Assembly (NCBI GenBank): GCA_913056455.1
Contig: CAJXMJ010000003.1
Location: 186,001 to 250,000 of the forward strand
Direction: 5' to 3'
Length of the DNA stretch: 64,000 nucleotides
Source: an uncultured Fodinibius sp.
GTDB lineage: Bacteria; Bacteroidota; Rhodothermia; Balneolales; Balneolaceae
Shown here: positions 55,692-64,000 of the stretch, one piece after another
Layout: the number at the start of each line of letters is the position of its first letter
Numbering within the stretch: position 1 is the first letter of the stretch
Notes under the pieces: generated by a model
Databases searched by the model: none
What the model saw: the letters and a program-made list of their open reading frames with translations, nothing else
What the model was told of the DNA's origin: nothing
Program-made: the position numbers and the translations under genes

Positions 55692-55779
55692 TGGTGCCCT
55701 GGACTGGAGTCGAACCAGCACTCCCTAAATGGGAACTGACCCCTCAAGCCAGCGCGTCTACCAATTCCGCCACCAGGGC
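55692..55779 (-). tRNA. tRNA-Leu (GAG)
   Basis: An 88-base class II tRNA including an encoded 3' CCA. The acceptor stem GCCCTGG/CCAGGGC is perfect. The anticodon loop TTGAGGG gives anticodon GAG (codon CUC). The variable arm is long, as expected for leucine tRNA. The T-arm GGTTCGACTCC is standard. Confidence 0.96.
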
Positions 55780-55927
55780 AATAAGTAAAATAAGGAACTA
55801 AACCTGTTAAGTCCGCCGAAACGTCAGTGTAGGCGGACCATCAGGGTAAAGGTCAAAATTTTCGAGGCCTCAAATATAGGAGTTAATCCCGAAAATTAGA
55901 AACAAAATTTATGCGGAAAAAGGCCTG

Positions 55928-56473
55928 CTACATTTCGCCCAGCTGCTCCTTGACGTATTCGTTGTCCGGATCCATTTTTCTGGCTTGCTGATAGAACCCT
56001 TGAGCCTTTTCATCTTGGCCGGCGCGCTGTAAAAGGTCGCCCATCAAGATCCAGTTTTCTACATCCTGTGGATCTTGTTTGATACGATTGAGCAGGTATT
56101 CATTGGCCTTGCTGGCTTCTCCATTCATGATCATATACAGCACCTTGTTACGGTGAGCAGCCGGAGAATCATCCAGGTCGATGGCCTTATCGAAGTCTTC
56201 TATAGCTTTATCAAGGTTCTCGAGCTGCATGTTGGCAAAACCGCGCAAGTTATAGTATCCGCTGTTTTCCTCTTCCAACTCAATGGCTTTTTCGAGTGCT
56301 TCAATACTTTTTTCCCATTGGTTGAGCTTTTGGAATACCAATCCTTCCAGGTGGAAGCCATCAGAGTATTCAGGCTCCTTTTTTTGTAGCTGATGGGCAA
56401 TATCCAGCGCATGATCAAAGTCGCCTTCGTGCAGTAGCGATAATCCTTCTTCGAGCTGATCTTCGTAGTTCAT
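55928..56473 (-). CDS. Tetratricopeptide-repeat protein
   Basis: 181 residues made of about five TPR units, e.g. 'GFHLEGLVFQKLNQWEKSIEALEKAIELEEENSGYYNLRGFANMQLENLDKAIEDFDKAIDLD'. No signal peptide, so cytoplasmic. TPRs mediate protein-protein contacts; the partner is unknown. It closes the dnaA-fol-dNK gene run, 69 bases after the DUF4834-like gene. Confidence 0.9.
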   Translation of the reverse strand: MNYEDQLEEGLSLLHEGDFDHALDIAHQLQKKEPEYSDGFHLEGLVFQKLNQWEKSIEALEKAIELEEENSGYYNLRGFANMQLENLDKAIEDFDKAIDLDDSPAAHRNKVLYMIMNGEASKANEYLLNRIKQDPQDVENWILMGDLLQRAGQDEKAQGFYQQARKMDPDNEYVKEQLGEM

Positions 56474-56542
56474 GAGAAATAGCTGCTTTCGAGGTTATGG
56501 GTAAATGAAATAATGCTTCGAAAGATAAGGAATGTTGAAGCG

Positions 56543-56806
56543 TTAATCAGATGATTTTGAGGTCGTTTTTTCCTCGTCGGTGATTTCCTCAAATTCGGCC
56601 TCTTCAATTTGATCAAAATTCTGTTTCGAAGAATTCTGGGACCGTGAATTGCGGTTCTGCTGATTCTGTTGCTGCTGATACATCTGATAGAAAAAGTTTG
56701 ATCCTTTTCTGCTTTTTTTCTTTGAATCGGAAGGCAGAAAAAGTCGGCTGATGACCTTAATAAGAAGATACATCACCAAAAAAAATAAAAGGGTGCGAAA
56801 AATCAT
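56543..56806 (-). CDS. Small membrane protein, DUF4834-like
   Basis: 87 residues: one N-terminal membrane helix (3-22), a basic stretch (SDSKKKSRKG), a Gln/Asn/Ser-rich linker, and an acidic end with 'EEAEFEEI'. The pattern resembles DUF4834 proteins of Bacteroidota. The function is unknown. It is 5 bases from the kinase gene, so it is in the same operon. Confidence 0.7.
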   Translation of the reverse strand: MIFRTLLFFLVMYLLIKVISRLFLPSDSKKKSRKGSNFFYQMYQQQQNQQNRNSRSQNSSKQNFDQIEEAEFEEITDEEKTTSKSSD

Positions 56807-56811
56807 TACGG

Positions 56812-57453
56812 TTAATCTGTGATGTGTATATGCGTATTGCCGCGAATGGGCTGATTGAAAATTTGTTCTTCTATATAATCTAAGTGTTTTTCGTTACTAA
56901 CGAAATCAATCTCTGATGTATTAATGATCATCAGGGGTGATTTATTGTAATGGTGGAAAAAATGATTGTAAGCATCACTGAGTTCCTTCAGGTATGATCG
57001 GGAGATGTCGCGCTCGTAATCCCGGTCGCGCTCCTTAATATTCTGCATGAGTCGATCCACGTTGGATTGCAGGTAAATGACAAGATCAGGCTGTGCAGAA
57101 ATGCCCGCCATAATTTTGAAAATGGTATCGTAGAGCGCCAGTTCATCATCTTCAAGATTGAGCCGGGCAAAGATGCGGTCTTTTTCAAAGATATAATCCG
57201 AGATGGTCATCTGTTGAAACAGATCCTTACTGAGCATCTCTTGCTGCTGCTGAAAACGACTTGCTAAAAATGACATCTGAGTGGGAAAAGCATATCGCTC
57301 CCTATCTTTATAAAACTTGGGCAGAAAGGGGTTTTCTTCGAACTGTTCAAGGACGAGACGTGCATTATGACGTTCGGTTAGCAGTTTTGCCAGGGATGTT
57401 TTGCCTACTCCAATGACTCCTTCAATGGCAATAAAATCGAACTCGTTTTTCAT
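56812..57453 (-). CDS. Deoxynucleoside kinase
   Basis: 213 residues from the ATG at 57453, two bases after the folK stop; a TTG three codons upstream overlaps folK and is less likely. The Walker A EGVIGVGKTS (K18) and the 'FEENPFLPKFY' and 'RDRDYERDISRSYL' lid segments match the dNK family. It phosphorylates deoxynucleosides for salvage. It lies in the dnaA operon after folK. Confidence 0.93.
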   Translation of the reverse strand: MKNEFDFIAIEGVIGVGKTSLAKLLTERHNARLVLEQFEENPFLPKFYKDRERYAFPTQMSFLASRFQQQQEMLSKDLFQQMTISDYIFEKDRIFARLNLEDDELALYDTIFKIMAGISAQPDLVIYLQSNVDRLMQNIKERDRDYERDISRSYLKELSDAYNHFFHHYNKSPLMIINTSEIDFVSNEKHLDYIEEQIFNQPIRGNTHIHITD

Positions 57454-57455
57454 AG

Positions 57456-57944
57456 TTACCAACGTAGATCTGTTTTTTCAAGTCTCAGCTCTGGTGCCGC
57501 GGACGTTAGTTGTGCTATGGAAGTTCCGGATTTGGGGTCGTTCCAGTCGGGCATAACTTCTGCCAGGGGCGTTAACACAAAAAGTCGTTTCTGATATTCC
57601 GGATGCGGAATGATAAGATTATCCGTTTGAATCACCAAGTCGCCATACGAAATAATATCGAGATCGATCGTGCGAGCACTCCATCTTGGCTGATCAGCAC
57701 TGCGCCCATGTTGCCGTTCAAAATCTTTAAACGTTTTGATCAGCGGTTTCGGATTTTTGTTACTCTCCATTACTACAACCGCATTATAAAAGTCCCGCGT
57801 AGAGGGACCTACCGGCGCTGTAATATAGATCGATGACTTTTGCAACGGATATTCTGATTGCTGCTCCAAAAAATCAGCGGCATCCATCAGGTGTTGATGC
57901 CGGTTGCCTACGTTTGATCCCAGTGCTACAACTACCGTTGCCAT
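57456..57944 (-). CDS. folK: 2-Amino-4-hydroxy-6-hydroxymethyldihydropteridine pyrophosphokinase
   Basis: 162 residues, normal for FolK. '[15 protein letters not shown]' at the start and '[16 protein letters not shown]' with metal-binding aspartates are the family signatures. It transfers pyrophosphate from ATP to the pterin in folate synthesis. It overlaps folB by 13 bases. Confidence 0.96.
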   Translation of the reverse strand: MATVVVALGSNVGNRHQHLMDAADFLEQQSEYPLQKSSIYITAPVGPSTRDFYNAVVVMESNKNPKPLIKTFKDFERQHGRSADQPRWSARTIDLDIISYGDLVIQTDNLIIPHPEYQKRLFVLTPLAEVMPDWNDPKSGTSIAQLTSAAPELRLEKTDLRW

Positions 57945-58291
57945 TGCATCGTAATCTCAGAATATGCGGTTTCTACGTCGAGAGGTGGATGAAGCTTGCG
58001 TACAGATACTTTAAGGGATGCGACCGTGGGAAATTGCTCGAAAAGTTGGTCACCAATTTTCTTGGTGAGTGTTTCAATGAGCTTAAGGGAAGGGCCGTTC
58101 ATCACTTTTTTAATGGTGCCGAGCACCTTTTGGTAATCAATTGTATCTTCGAGTTGATCTGTTTCTCCAGCTTTGCGTAAGTCGGCTGAAAATATGATGT
58201 CAACTTCAAAATCATTTCCCTGCTTGCGCTCTTCCTCATAATATCCATGATATCCTTTAAAGGAGAGACTTTTAAGCGTCAGGGTTTCCAT
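57932..58291 (-). CDS. folB: Dihydroneopterin aldolase
   Basis: 119 residues. '[21 protein letters not shown]' and '[14 protein letters not shown]' are typical of FolB; the final '[16 protein letters not shown]' closes the active site. It makes the hydroxymethylpterin used by FolK, the next gene. Its start is 3 bases after the dnaA stop. Confidence 0.95.
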   Translation of the reverse strand: METLTLKSLSFKGYHGYYEEERKQGNDFEVDIIFSADLRKAGETDQLEDTIDYQKVLGTIKKVMNGPSLKLIETLTKKIGDQLFEQFPTVASLKVSVRKLHPPLDVETAYSEITMQWQR

Positions 58292-58294
58292 AAG

Positions 58295-59746
58295 TTACAG
58301 CGTGGATACTTCAATTTTCTGATGCAACTCTTCTACGATGCGCTTGTGCTTGGCAGTGGTCTGCATGCGTTCTTCAACAGTAGATATGGCATGAATAACG
58401 GTTGAGTGGTCGCGTCCGCCAAAGTGAAGTCCGATGGTTTTTAAGCTCGAGTCGGTAAACTGTTTCGACAGATACATCGCAATTTGCCGAGCTTCTACGA
58501 TTTCCTGCTTGCGCGTTTTTTCGCGTACCTTGTTGGTGTCAATGCCAAAGTAGTCGCACACATAATCTTGGATCTGCTCAATAGAAATGGTGGTCTGTGA
58601 CTCCTGGATCATATCTTTGAGCACGCGCTTGGCCATCTGAGGCTCAATTTCATCAACATGTTGCAGCGATGCAAAAGCAAGCAATTTAATAATAGCGCCT
58701 TCCAGATCGCGGACGTTCGACTTGAAATTATGAGCAATAAATTCGAGTACTTTGTGTGAGAGCTCGATGCCATTATCCGAGGCTTTGCGTTCCAGGATAG
58801 CGTATCGGGTTTCGTATTCCGGAACTTGCAGGTCGGCGCTGAGTCCCCAGCTGAATCGCGAGATAAGGCGCTCCTCGATGTCAGGAATTTCACGTGGGGC
58901 ACGATCACTACTCAGAATAATCTGTTTGCCATCCTGATGGAGGGCATTGAAAATATGGAAAAACTCTTCCTGTGTTTTTTCCTTACCGCTGAAAAACTGG
59001 ATATCATCGACAATAAGCACATCAATCTGCCGATAAAACATTGTGAATTCACTGGCTCGGTTATTTCGAATAGCCTGAACAAATTCATTCGTAAAGCTTT
59101 CGGAAGAAATATAAAGGACGGCAAGCTCATTGCCGTGTTCCTGCTTTACCTTATTACCAATACTTTGGATAAGGTGTGTTTTGCCCAGCCCGGTGCCGCC
59201 ATAAATAAAGAAGGGATTGAAGGAACTGCTCCCCGGATTTTCTGCAATAGCCATCGCTGCCGACCGTGCCAGCCTGTTACAGTCACCCTCTATATAGCGA
59301 TCAAATACATAGCTTGAATTAAGATTTGAGTCGATCTTTGTTTTTTGGATACCCGGAATAACAAAGGGGTTTTCAATTTTACCCGGGCTATACTCCGAAT
59401 ATCCTTTAATTTCCTGACCCTGATTATTTTCCGGCGGCATGGGGCGTTGCGGTAGTCGAACCGATCGGTTATCGGTATTATCATCAGACTTTTCAAGGAC
59501 TACCGAATATTCAAGTTTGCCATCCTCACCCAGTACTTTCGCCAGTGTAGATCGCAACATCCCATAATAGTGTTCCTCTAACCACTCATACCAGAACTGG
59601 CTGGGAACTTGAATAGTAAGCGTATTTTCCTCCAGCTTCACCGGTTCGATAGGCTCGAACCACGACTTGAACTTCTGGTAGCTGATATTGTCTTTAATAA
59701 TTTCTAAGCACTGCTCCCATGCAGCCTCGGAAGAAATATTACTCAA
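58295..59746 (-). CDS. dnaA: Chromosomal replication initiator DnaA
   Basis: 483 residues. Domain I about 1-85, a linker (domain II) about 86-140, the AAA+ domain with Walker A GGTGLGKT (183-190) and 'VLIVDDIQFFSGKEKTQEEFF', and domain IV ending with the DNA-binding signature 'SLKTIGLHFGGRDHSTVIHAI'. The start is TTG at 59746, the only option before an in-frame stop at 59753. Its upstream region carries DnaA boxes, so autoregulation is likely. It heads a folate/deoxynucleoside operon. Confidence 0.97.
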   Translation of the reverse strand: MSNISSEAAWEQCLEIIKDNISYQKFKSWFEPIEPVKLEENTLTIQVPSQFWYEWLEEHYYGMLRSTLAKVLGEDGKLEYSVVLEKSDDNTDNRSVRLPQRPMPPENNQGQEIKGYSEYSPGKIENPFVIPGIQKTKIDSNLNSSYVFDRYIEGDCNRLARSAAMAIAENPGSSSFNPFFIYGGTGLGKTHLIQSIGNKVKQEHGNELAVLYISSESFTNEFVQAIRNNRASEFTMFYRQIDVLIVDDIQFFSGKEKTQEEFFHIFNALHQDGKQIILSSDRAPREIPDIEERLISRFSWGLSADLQVPEYETRYAILERKASDNGIELSHKVLEFIAHNFKSNVRDLEGAIIKLLAFASLQHVDEIEPQMAKRVLKDMIQESQTTISIEQIQDYVCDYFGIDTNKVREKTRKQEIVEARQIAMYLSKQFTDSSLKTIGLHFGGRDHSTVIHAISTVEERMQTTAKHKRIVEELHQKIEVSTL

Positions 59747-59797
59747 CGTCTCTTAACCTCTTGTATATTTAAAATTATTACTCAGAATACCCTACAG

Positions 59798-59806
59798 TTA
59801 TCCACA
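59798..59806 (+). promoter_or_regulatory. DnaA box (perfect consensus)
   Basis: TTATCCACA, the consensus DnaA box, about 50 bases in front of dnaA. Confidence 0.88.
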
Positions 59807-59894
59807 CATTTTTGTGCTGTCCCAATTTTATCTGAAACGAAGATGATAATTTCGAGGACAGATGTCAAAAAAATATTACCCGCGTGCGTAAAAG

Positions 59895-59903
59895 TTATCC
59901 ACA
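59895..59903 (+). promoter_or_regulatory. DnaA box (perfect consensus)
   Basis: A second TTATCCACA, in the middle of the dnaA-prmC space. Confidence 0.88.
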
Positions 59904-60046
59904 TTGCTCTAAACATTGTAAATGTATGCGAGGCAAGGGATTAGTATTTTATGCACATTTCTATCAAATTTCACTTGACAGTACATAATATTACGCTAAC
60001 AATGATTTTACCTAAAAGTAATATGCAGAAACCAGCCGAAAAAAAG

Positions 60047-60066
60047 TTTTCCACAAGTTTTCCACA
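60047..60066 (+). promoter_or_regulatory. Paired DnaA boxes, 11-base phase
   Basis: Two TTTTCCACA sites start 11 bases apart and so lie on the same face of the DNA. They differ from the consensus by one base (T for A at position 3). Confidence 0.8.
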
Positions 60067-60138
60067 AGTTTATTATGGAGTAAATAGTCCAAAATATGTA
60101 ACTAATATAAATGGCTTAAAAGGGAAGGAAATATCGGT

Positions 60139-61002
60139 TCAGCGCTTCTGAGCTATAATAAAACGAGGCTTCTTATCATAGTCATTTTCTACATGTGCTG
60201 ACCACTGTTGTTCATCAAAAAGAGCTAAAATTTGATCACTATATTTTTCGTGCAGTTCCAAATATAAAGAGCCGTTTTTTGTCAGATTCTGGAATGCAAA
60301 TTCAATGATGCTATTATACATTTTTTCGAGATCATTGAAGAATAATGCTTCGGCCGGCTCATAGTCTTTCACTTGGGGCTCCAGTATATCTTTTTCTTCT
60401 GGCTTAACATAAGGAGGGTTAGAAACAATAAGATCTAAAGGATCTTGAATAGAAATACTGGTAGGATTTAAAATATCCCCCTTAGAAAAAGAAACGTCAG
60501 TATCATTGTGTTCAGCATTTTTCCGGGCCAGACTTAATGCCCCTTCAGAAATATCGATCCCGGAGACTTCCCAGTTGGGTTGCTCCATTTTTAAAGCGAT
60601 GGGAATACATCCCGATCCGGTACCAACATCGAGTGCAGATAGCTCCTCTTCTGACTGATGTTTCTCCAGAATAATCTCAACAAGTTGTTCGGTTTCAATA
60701 CGGGGGATAAGCACCTGCTCGTTGACCGAAATCCGGGTATTCATAAAGTCGGTATACCCAATAATGTATTGCAGGGGTTCGTGCTGAGCTCGGCGTTTAA
60801 CCATCGGTCGTAAGGTGTCGAGCTCCTGAGGAGAGAGCGGCCGGTCAAACTTGAGATACAGGTCCAGCCGCTTAATATCGAGTGTTTCGGCTAAAAGCCA
60901 TTCAATGCTATGCCGGGGATCGGGAATGTTCTTATTCTCAAAAAACTCAGTACCCCATTCCAACATGGAAAGGACAGTCCATTCCTCGACCTTTTTACTC
61001 AT
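60139..61002 (-). CDS. prmC: Release-factor glutamine methyltransferase
   Basis: 287 residues. The SAM site 'LDVGTGSGCIPIAL' starts at 124 and the catalytic NPPY is at 195-198. The N-terminal helical domain (1-85) is the release-factor-binding part. It methylates the Gln of the GGQ motif in RF1/RF2. It follows the unknown gene at 61.0 kb by 18 bases. Confidence 0.96.
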   Translation of the reverse strand: MSKKVEEWTVLSMLEWGTEFFENKNIPDPRHSIEWLLAETLDIKRLDLYLKFDRPLSPQELDTLRPMVKRRAQHEPLQYIIGYTDFMNTRISVNEQVLIPRIETEQLVEIILEKHQSEEELSALDVGTGSGCIPIALKMEQPNWEVSGIDISEGALSLARKNAEHNDTDVSFSKGDILNPTSISIQDPLDLIVSNPPYVKPEEKDILEPQVKDYEPAEALFFNDLEKMYNSIIEFAFQNLTKNGSLYLELHEKYSDQILALFDEQQWSAHVENDYDKKPRFIIAQKR

Positions 61003-61020
61003 ATTATGGAGATGAAGTAG

Positions 61021-61413
61021 TTACGACTCGCCTTCTTCGACTTGTTGTTCTTTTTCTTGCTGAACGGTAAGCCCAAAACGTTTGCCAAAGTCTAATATAA
61101 AATCAATTACTTCATCATCAATAGTGCGTTTCTCTTCGTCCAGAGAGCTTCCCCGAAAACCCATGCGTCCACCGGTTTTCTTAAGTTCAAACCGATTTTG
61201 TTTACCGGTAAATTCAATAATACAGGTGAGGGTAACGCTTGCGTTAATTTGTTTTTCATACTCTTCATAAACAGCAACATGAACTTCGTCGCCGTTGTCT
61301 GATGATTGGTATTTATATAAATACTTAGGCTCAATATCATTAAAGAGCTGTTCGGGCATTCTACGCAGTGTATCTGCTGGCCCAAAAACAAGATACTTGC
61401 TTACAGTAGCCAT
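61021..61413 (-). CDS. Uncharacterised small cytoplasmic protein next to prmC
   Basis: 130 residues, no signal or membrane helix, ending in a Glu/Gln-rich tail. It is beta-rich in the middle ('INASVTLTCIIEFTGKQNRFELKKTGGRMGF') with a C-terminal helix. I do not recognise the family. It precedes prmC by 18 bases on the same strand, so the two are likely co-transcribed. Confidence 0.75.
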   Translation of the reverse strand: MATVSKYLVFGPADTLRRMPEQLFNDIEPKYLYKYQSSDNGDEVHVAVYEEYEKQINASVTLTCIIEFTGKQNRFELKKTGGRMGFRGSSLDEEKRTIDDEVIDFILDFGKRFGLTVQQEKEQQVEEGES

Positions 61414-61613
61414 AATATGTTAACTTCGATTGGTAGATTGATAGGTTGTAAAGAGCCTGAATAAAAGTTTTTCTATACTCAGAGTCAAATTTGTTTGTAG
61501 GTTCGTATATATTTATTTATAACTACTAAATTATCTTCATAATTTTTTGGTTGAACGATTGTTATCTTAATACGTTTATTACTTAGTGAAAGTTCAACAC
61601 AGCGGATCCACAC

Positions 61614-62456
61614 ATGAATGAATCGATGACAAAATATATATTTTCTGTACTTGTCTTGGCACTGCTGTTGAGTGGGTTGTCAGATACAGCTCTTGCCCAG
61701 ATTAAAGAGCCTGAAGTTATTGACATGTCAGACCCTAAAACGCCATTGTCAGAAGGTTATCATAATAGTCTTGGGTTTGATGTGTTTGTCAATAATTTTG
61801 GATTCGGAATTGGGGGTACCTATGGTCGTATGGTAGCTCCATTCACAGAAGTTACTTTTCGTACCGGAATAACAGGTATAAGAGATGCAAGTGAGCAAAA
61901 TTTTCAGAGCTTTTTGACAGGCCAGCAAATTGTGCCTAATAAATATAAGCGTGGGTTAGGTTTTCCCTTTCTGCTGGGAGTAAAACAGCGTCTCTTTGCT
62001 CGCCATATTGAGGATAATATGCGCTTCTTTGTTAGCGCAGCCGGCGGTCCTGCTTTGGCTTTTACTTATCCCTATGTAAGTGACACCGTAGTTCCGGAGT
62101 ACGGGGAGCCCAATGGATTTCGAGATTTTCAAGTAGGCCCCAATGGATTTTTATATCCCGTAGAACGAGTGAATGACTTTTTCACCGGATGGAGTGAGGG
62201 AGAAACCACGTGGGGATATAGTGGTGCAATTAAAATAGGAGTGGATTTAGGTAGTGAGTTTGATTCACGAACAACCATTGAGTTTGGATATTTCTTTTAT
62301 TACTTCAGCGATGGGCTGCAAATTATGGAGCCATACAAGCCTACCGAATATAACGCAGACGGAGAACCGATTTTTGAGTCAAGGGTGGAGTTTTTTGATG
62401 CCCAAAAATACTTTGGGACACCACAGATTAAATTTACGTTCGGCGGTATGTGGTAA
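61614..62456 (+). CDS. Exported beta-barrel-like outer-membrane protein
   Basis: 280 residues with a signal peptide (about 1-28, ending ALAQ). The remainder alternates polar and aromatic residues in short strands ('GFGIGGTYGRMVAPFTEVTFRTGI', 'RTTIEFGYFFYYFSDGLQ') and ends in an aromatic residue (FGGMW), as outer-membrane barrels do. About 8-10 strands fit the length. Substrate or role unknown. Either ATG at 61614 or 61626 could be the start. Confidence 0.78.
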   Translation: MNESMTKYIFSVLVLALLLSGLSDTALAQIKEPEVIDMSDPKTPLSEGYHNSLGFDVFVNNFGFGIGGTYGRMVAPFTEVTFRTGITGIRDASEQNFQSFLTGQQIVPNKYKRGLGFPFLLGVKQRLFARHIEDNMRFFVSAAGGPALAFTYPYVSDTVVPEYGEPNGFRDFQVGPNGFLYPVERVNDFFTGWSEGETTWGYSGAIKIGVDLGSEFDSRTTIEFGYFFYYFSDGLQIMEPYKPTEYNADGEPIFESRVEFFDAQKYFGTPQIKFTFGGMW

Positions 62457-62626
62457 GACCCTTGACAACCAGTATGCCACACAGTCGGGGCTTAAACTAC
62501 CCGATTCTTCAATACATTTAGCCGATTTGTTGTGAAGTCTTAAAAACTGCTACTGGCCTTTCTTTTCTCTTTATCTGTAGATAAAAACCTTGTACCTTTG
62601 TCTACAATTTCCACGACAATAAATAA

Positions 62627-63922
<1,296 letters not shown>

Positions 63923-63950
63923 CGGACTTCAAATTAGGTAATTAAGGTAT

Positions 63951-63985
63951 GATAGCGCGGGTCTTTGCCCGCGCTATTTTTTTAG
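63951..63985 (+). terminator. Rho-independent terminator after enolase
   Basis: ATAGCGCGGG and CCCGCGCTAT form a 10-bp stem with a 6-base loop, followed by TTTTTTT. Confidence 0.93.
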
Positions 63986-64000
63986 TTGATAGCAGGTGCC

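Larger units (their letters stand above)
59747..60138. other. Probable replication origin (oriC)
   Basis: About 390 AT-rich bases upstream of dnaA hold four DnaA-box-like sites on the plus strand: TTATCCACA at 59798-59806 and 59895-59903, and TTTTCCACA at 60047-60055 and 60058-60066. The last two are spaced by exactly 11 bases, one helical turn. An AT-rich stretch lies beside them. Genes to the left run leftward and most genes further right run rightward, as expected around an origin. The exact unwinding site is not identified. Confidence 0.85.

Overview
The window reads as an uninterrupted piece of a bacterial chromosome of moderate GC, with no phage, insertion sequence or CRISPR array. The envelope points to a Gram-negative of the Bacteroidota/Balneolota/Rhodothermota type: TonB-dependent receptors with a carboxypeptidase-regulatory-like N-terminal domain, a large NagB protein with a PIG-L tail, DUF2911, DUF4097 and DUF4834-like proteins, a patatin fused to an Omp85-type barrel, and many genes with weak Shine-Dalgarno signals or TTG/GTG starts. 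The many acidic proteins would suit a saline habitat. Genus-level assignment is inference; nothing seen here fixes it.

Layout. 1-4.3 kb: the end of a TonB receptor, a GntR-type regulator, and a UPF1/DNA2-like helicase whose start codon sits in a tandem 7-bp repeat. 4.4-9 kb: a DUF4097 repeat protein coupled to a MnmD-like tRNA methyltransferase, an M20 amidohydrolase and a FAD oxidoreductase. 9.2-15.3 kb: a ba3-type cytochrome oxidase (small subunit, CuA subunit, haem-copper subunit), an unknown membrane-anchored protein, and a convergent CcoI/CopA-like copper ATPase with a Nudix hydrolase. 15.7-18.7 kb: a lipoprotein subtilase, a PfkB kinase and RdgB. 18.8-23.8 kb: an amino-sugar cluster with NagB-PIG-L, AnmK and a divergent sodium symporter. 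23.8-28.7 kb: divergent metH and metF. 28.8-37 kb: YaaA, a CHRD protein, a LacI regulator, PolX, a SnoaL-like lipoprotein, a large M14 carboxypeptidase and a DUF421 protein. 37-41.5 kb: a TPP riboswitch in front of a TonB receptor, then DUF2911 and a DMT transporter whose reading frame lacks a usual start codon. 41.7-51.2 kb: a multi-PAS histidine kinase, MsrA, DUF1801, an aldo/keto reductase, the patatin-barrel protein, an M23 peptidase, CsaA and a thioesterase. 51.4-54 kb: an ECF41 sigma factor with its carboxymuconolactone-decarboxylase-like partner and a recognisable ECF41 promoter, a GNAT protein and a small membrane protein. 54.4-55.8 kb: an acidic lipoprotein and tRNA-Leu(GAG).

55.9-64 kb holds the replication origin region. 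dnaA, folB, folK, a deoxynucleoside kinase, a DUF4834-like gene and a TPR gene run leftward almost without gaps. The space between dnaA and prmC carries four DnaA boxes and is the likely oriC. prmC, an unknown gene, an outer-membrane-like protein and enolase follow.

The observations I rate highest are the exact 18-residue histidine ladder in the DUF4097 protein, the ECF41 promoter, the heptamer repeat at the helicase start, the start-less DMT transporter, the TPP-riboswitch receptor, and the subtilase whose propeptide rather than its protease would stay lipid-anchored.
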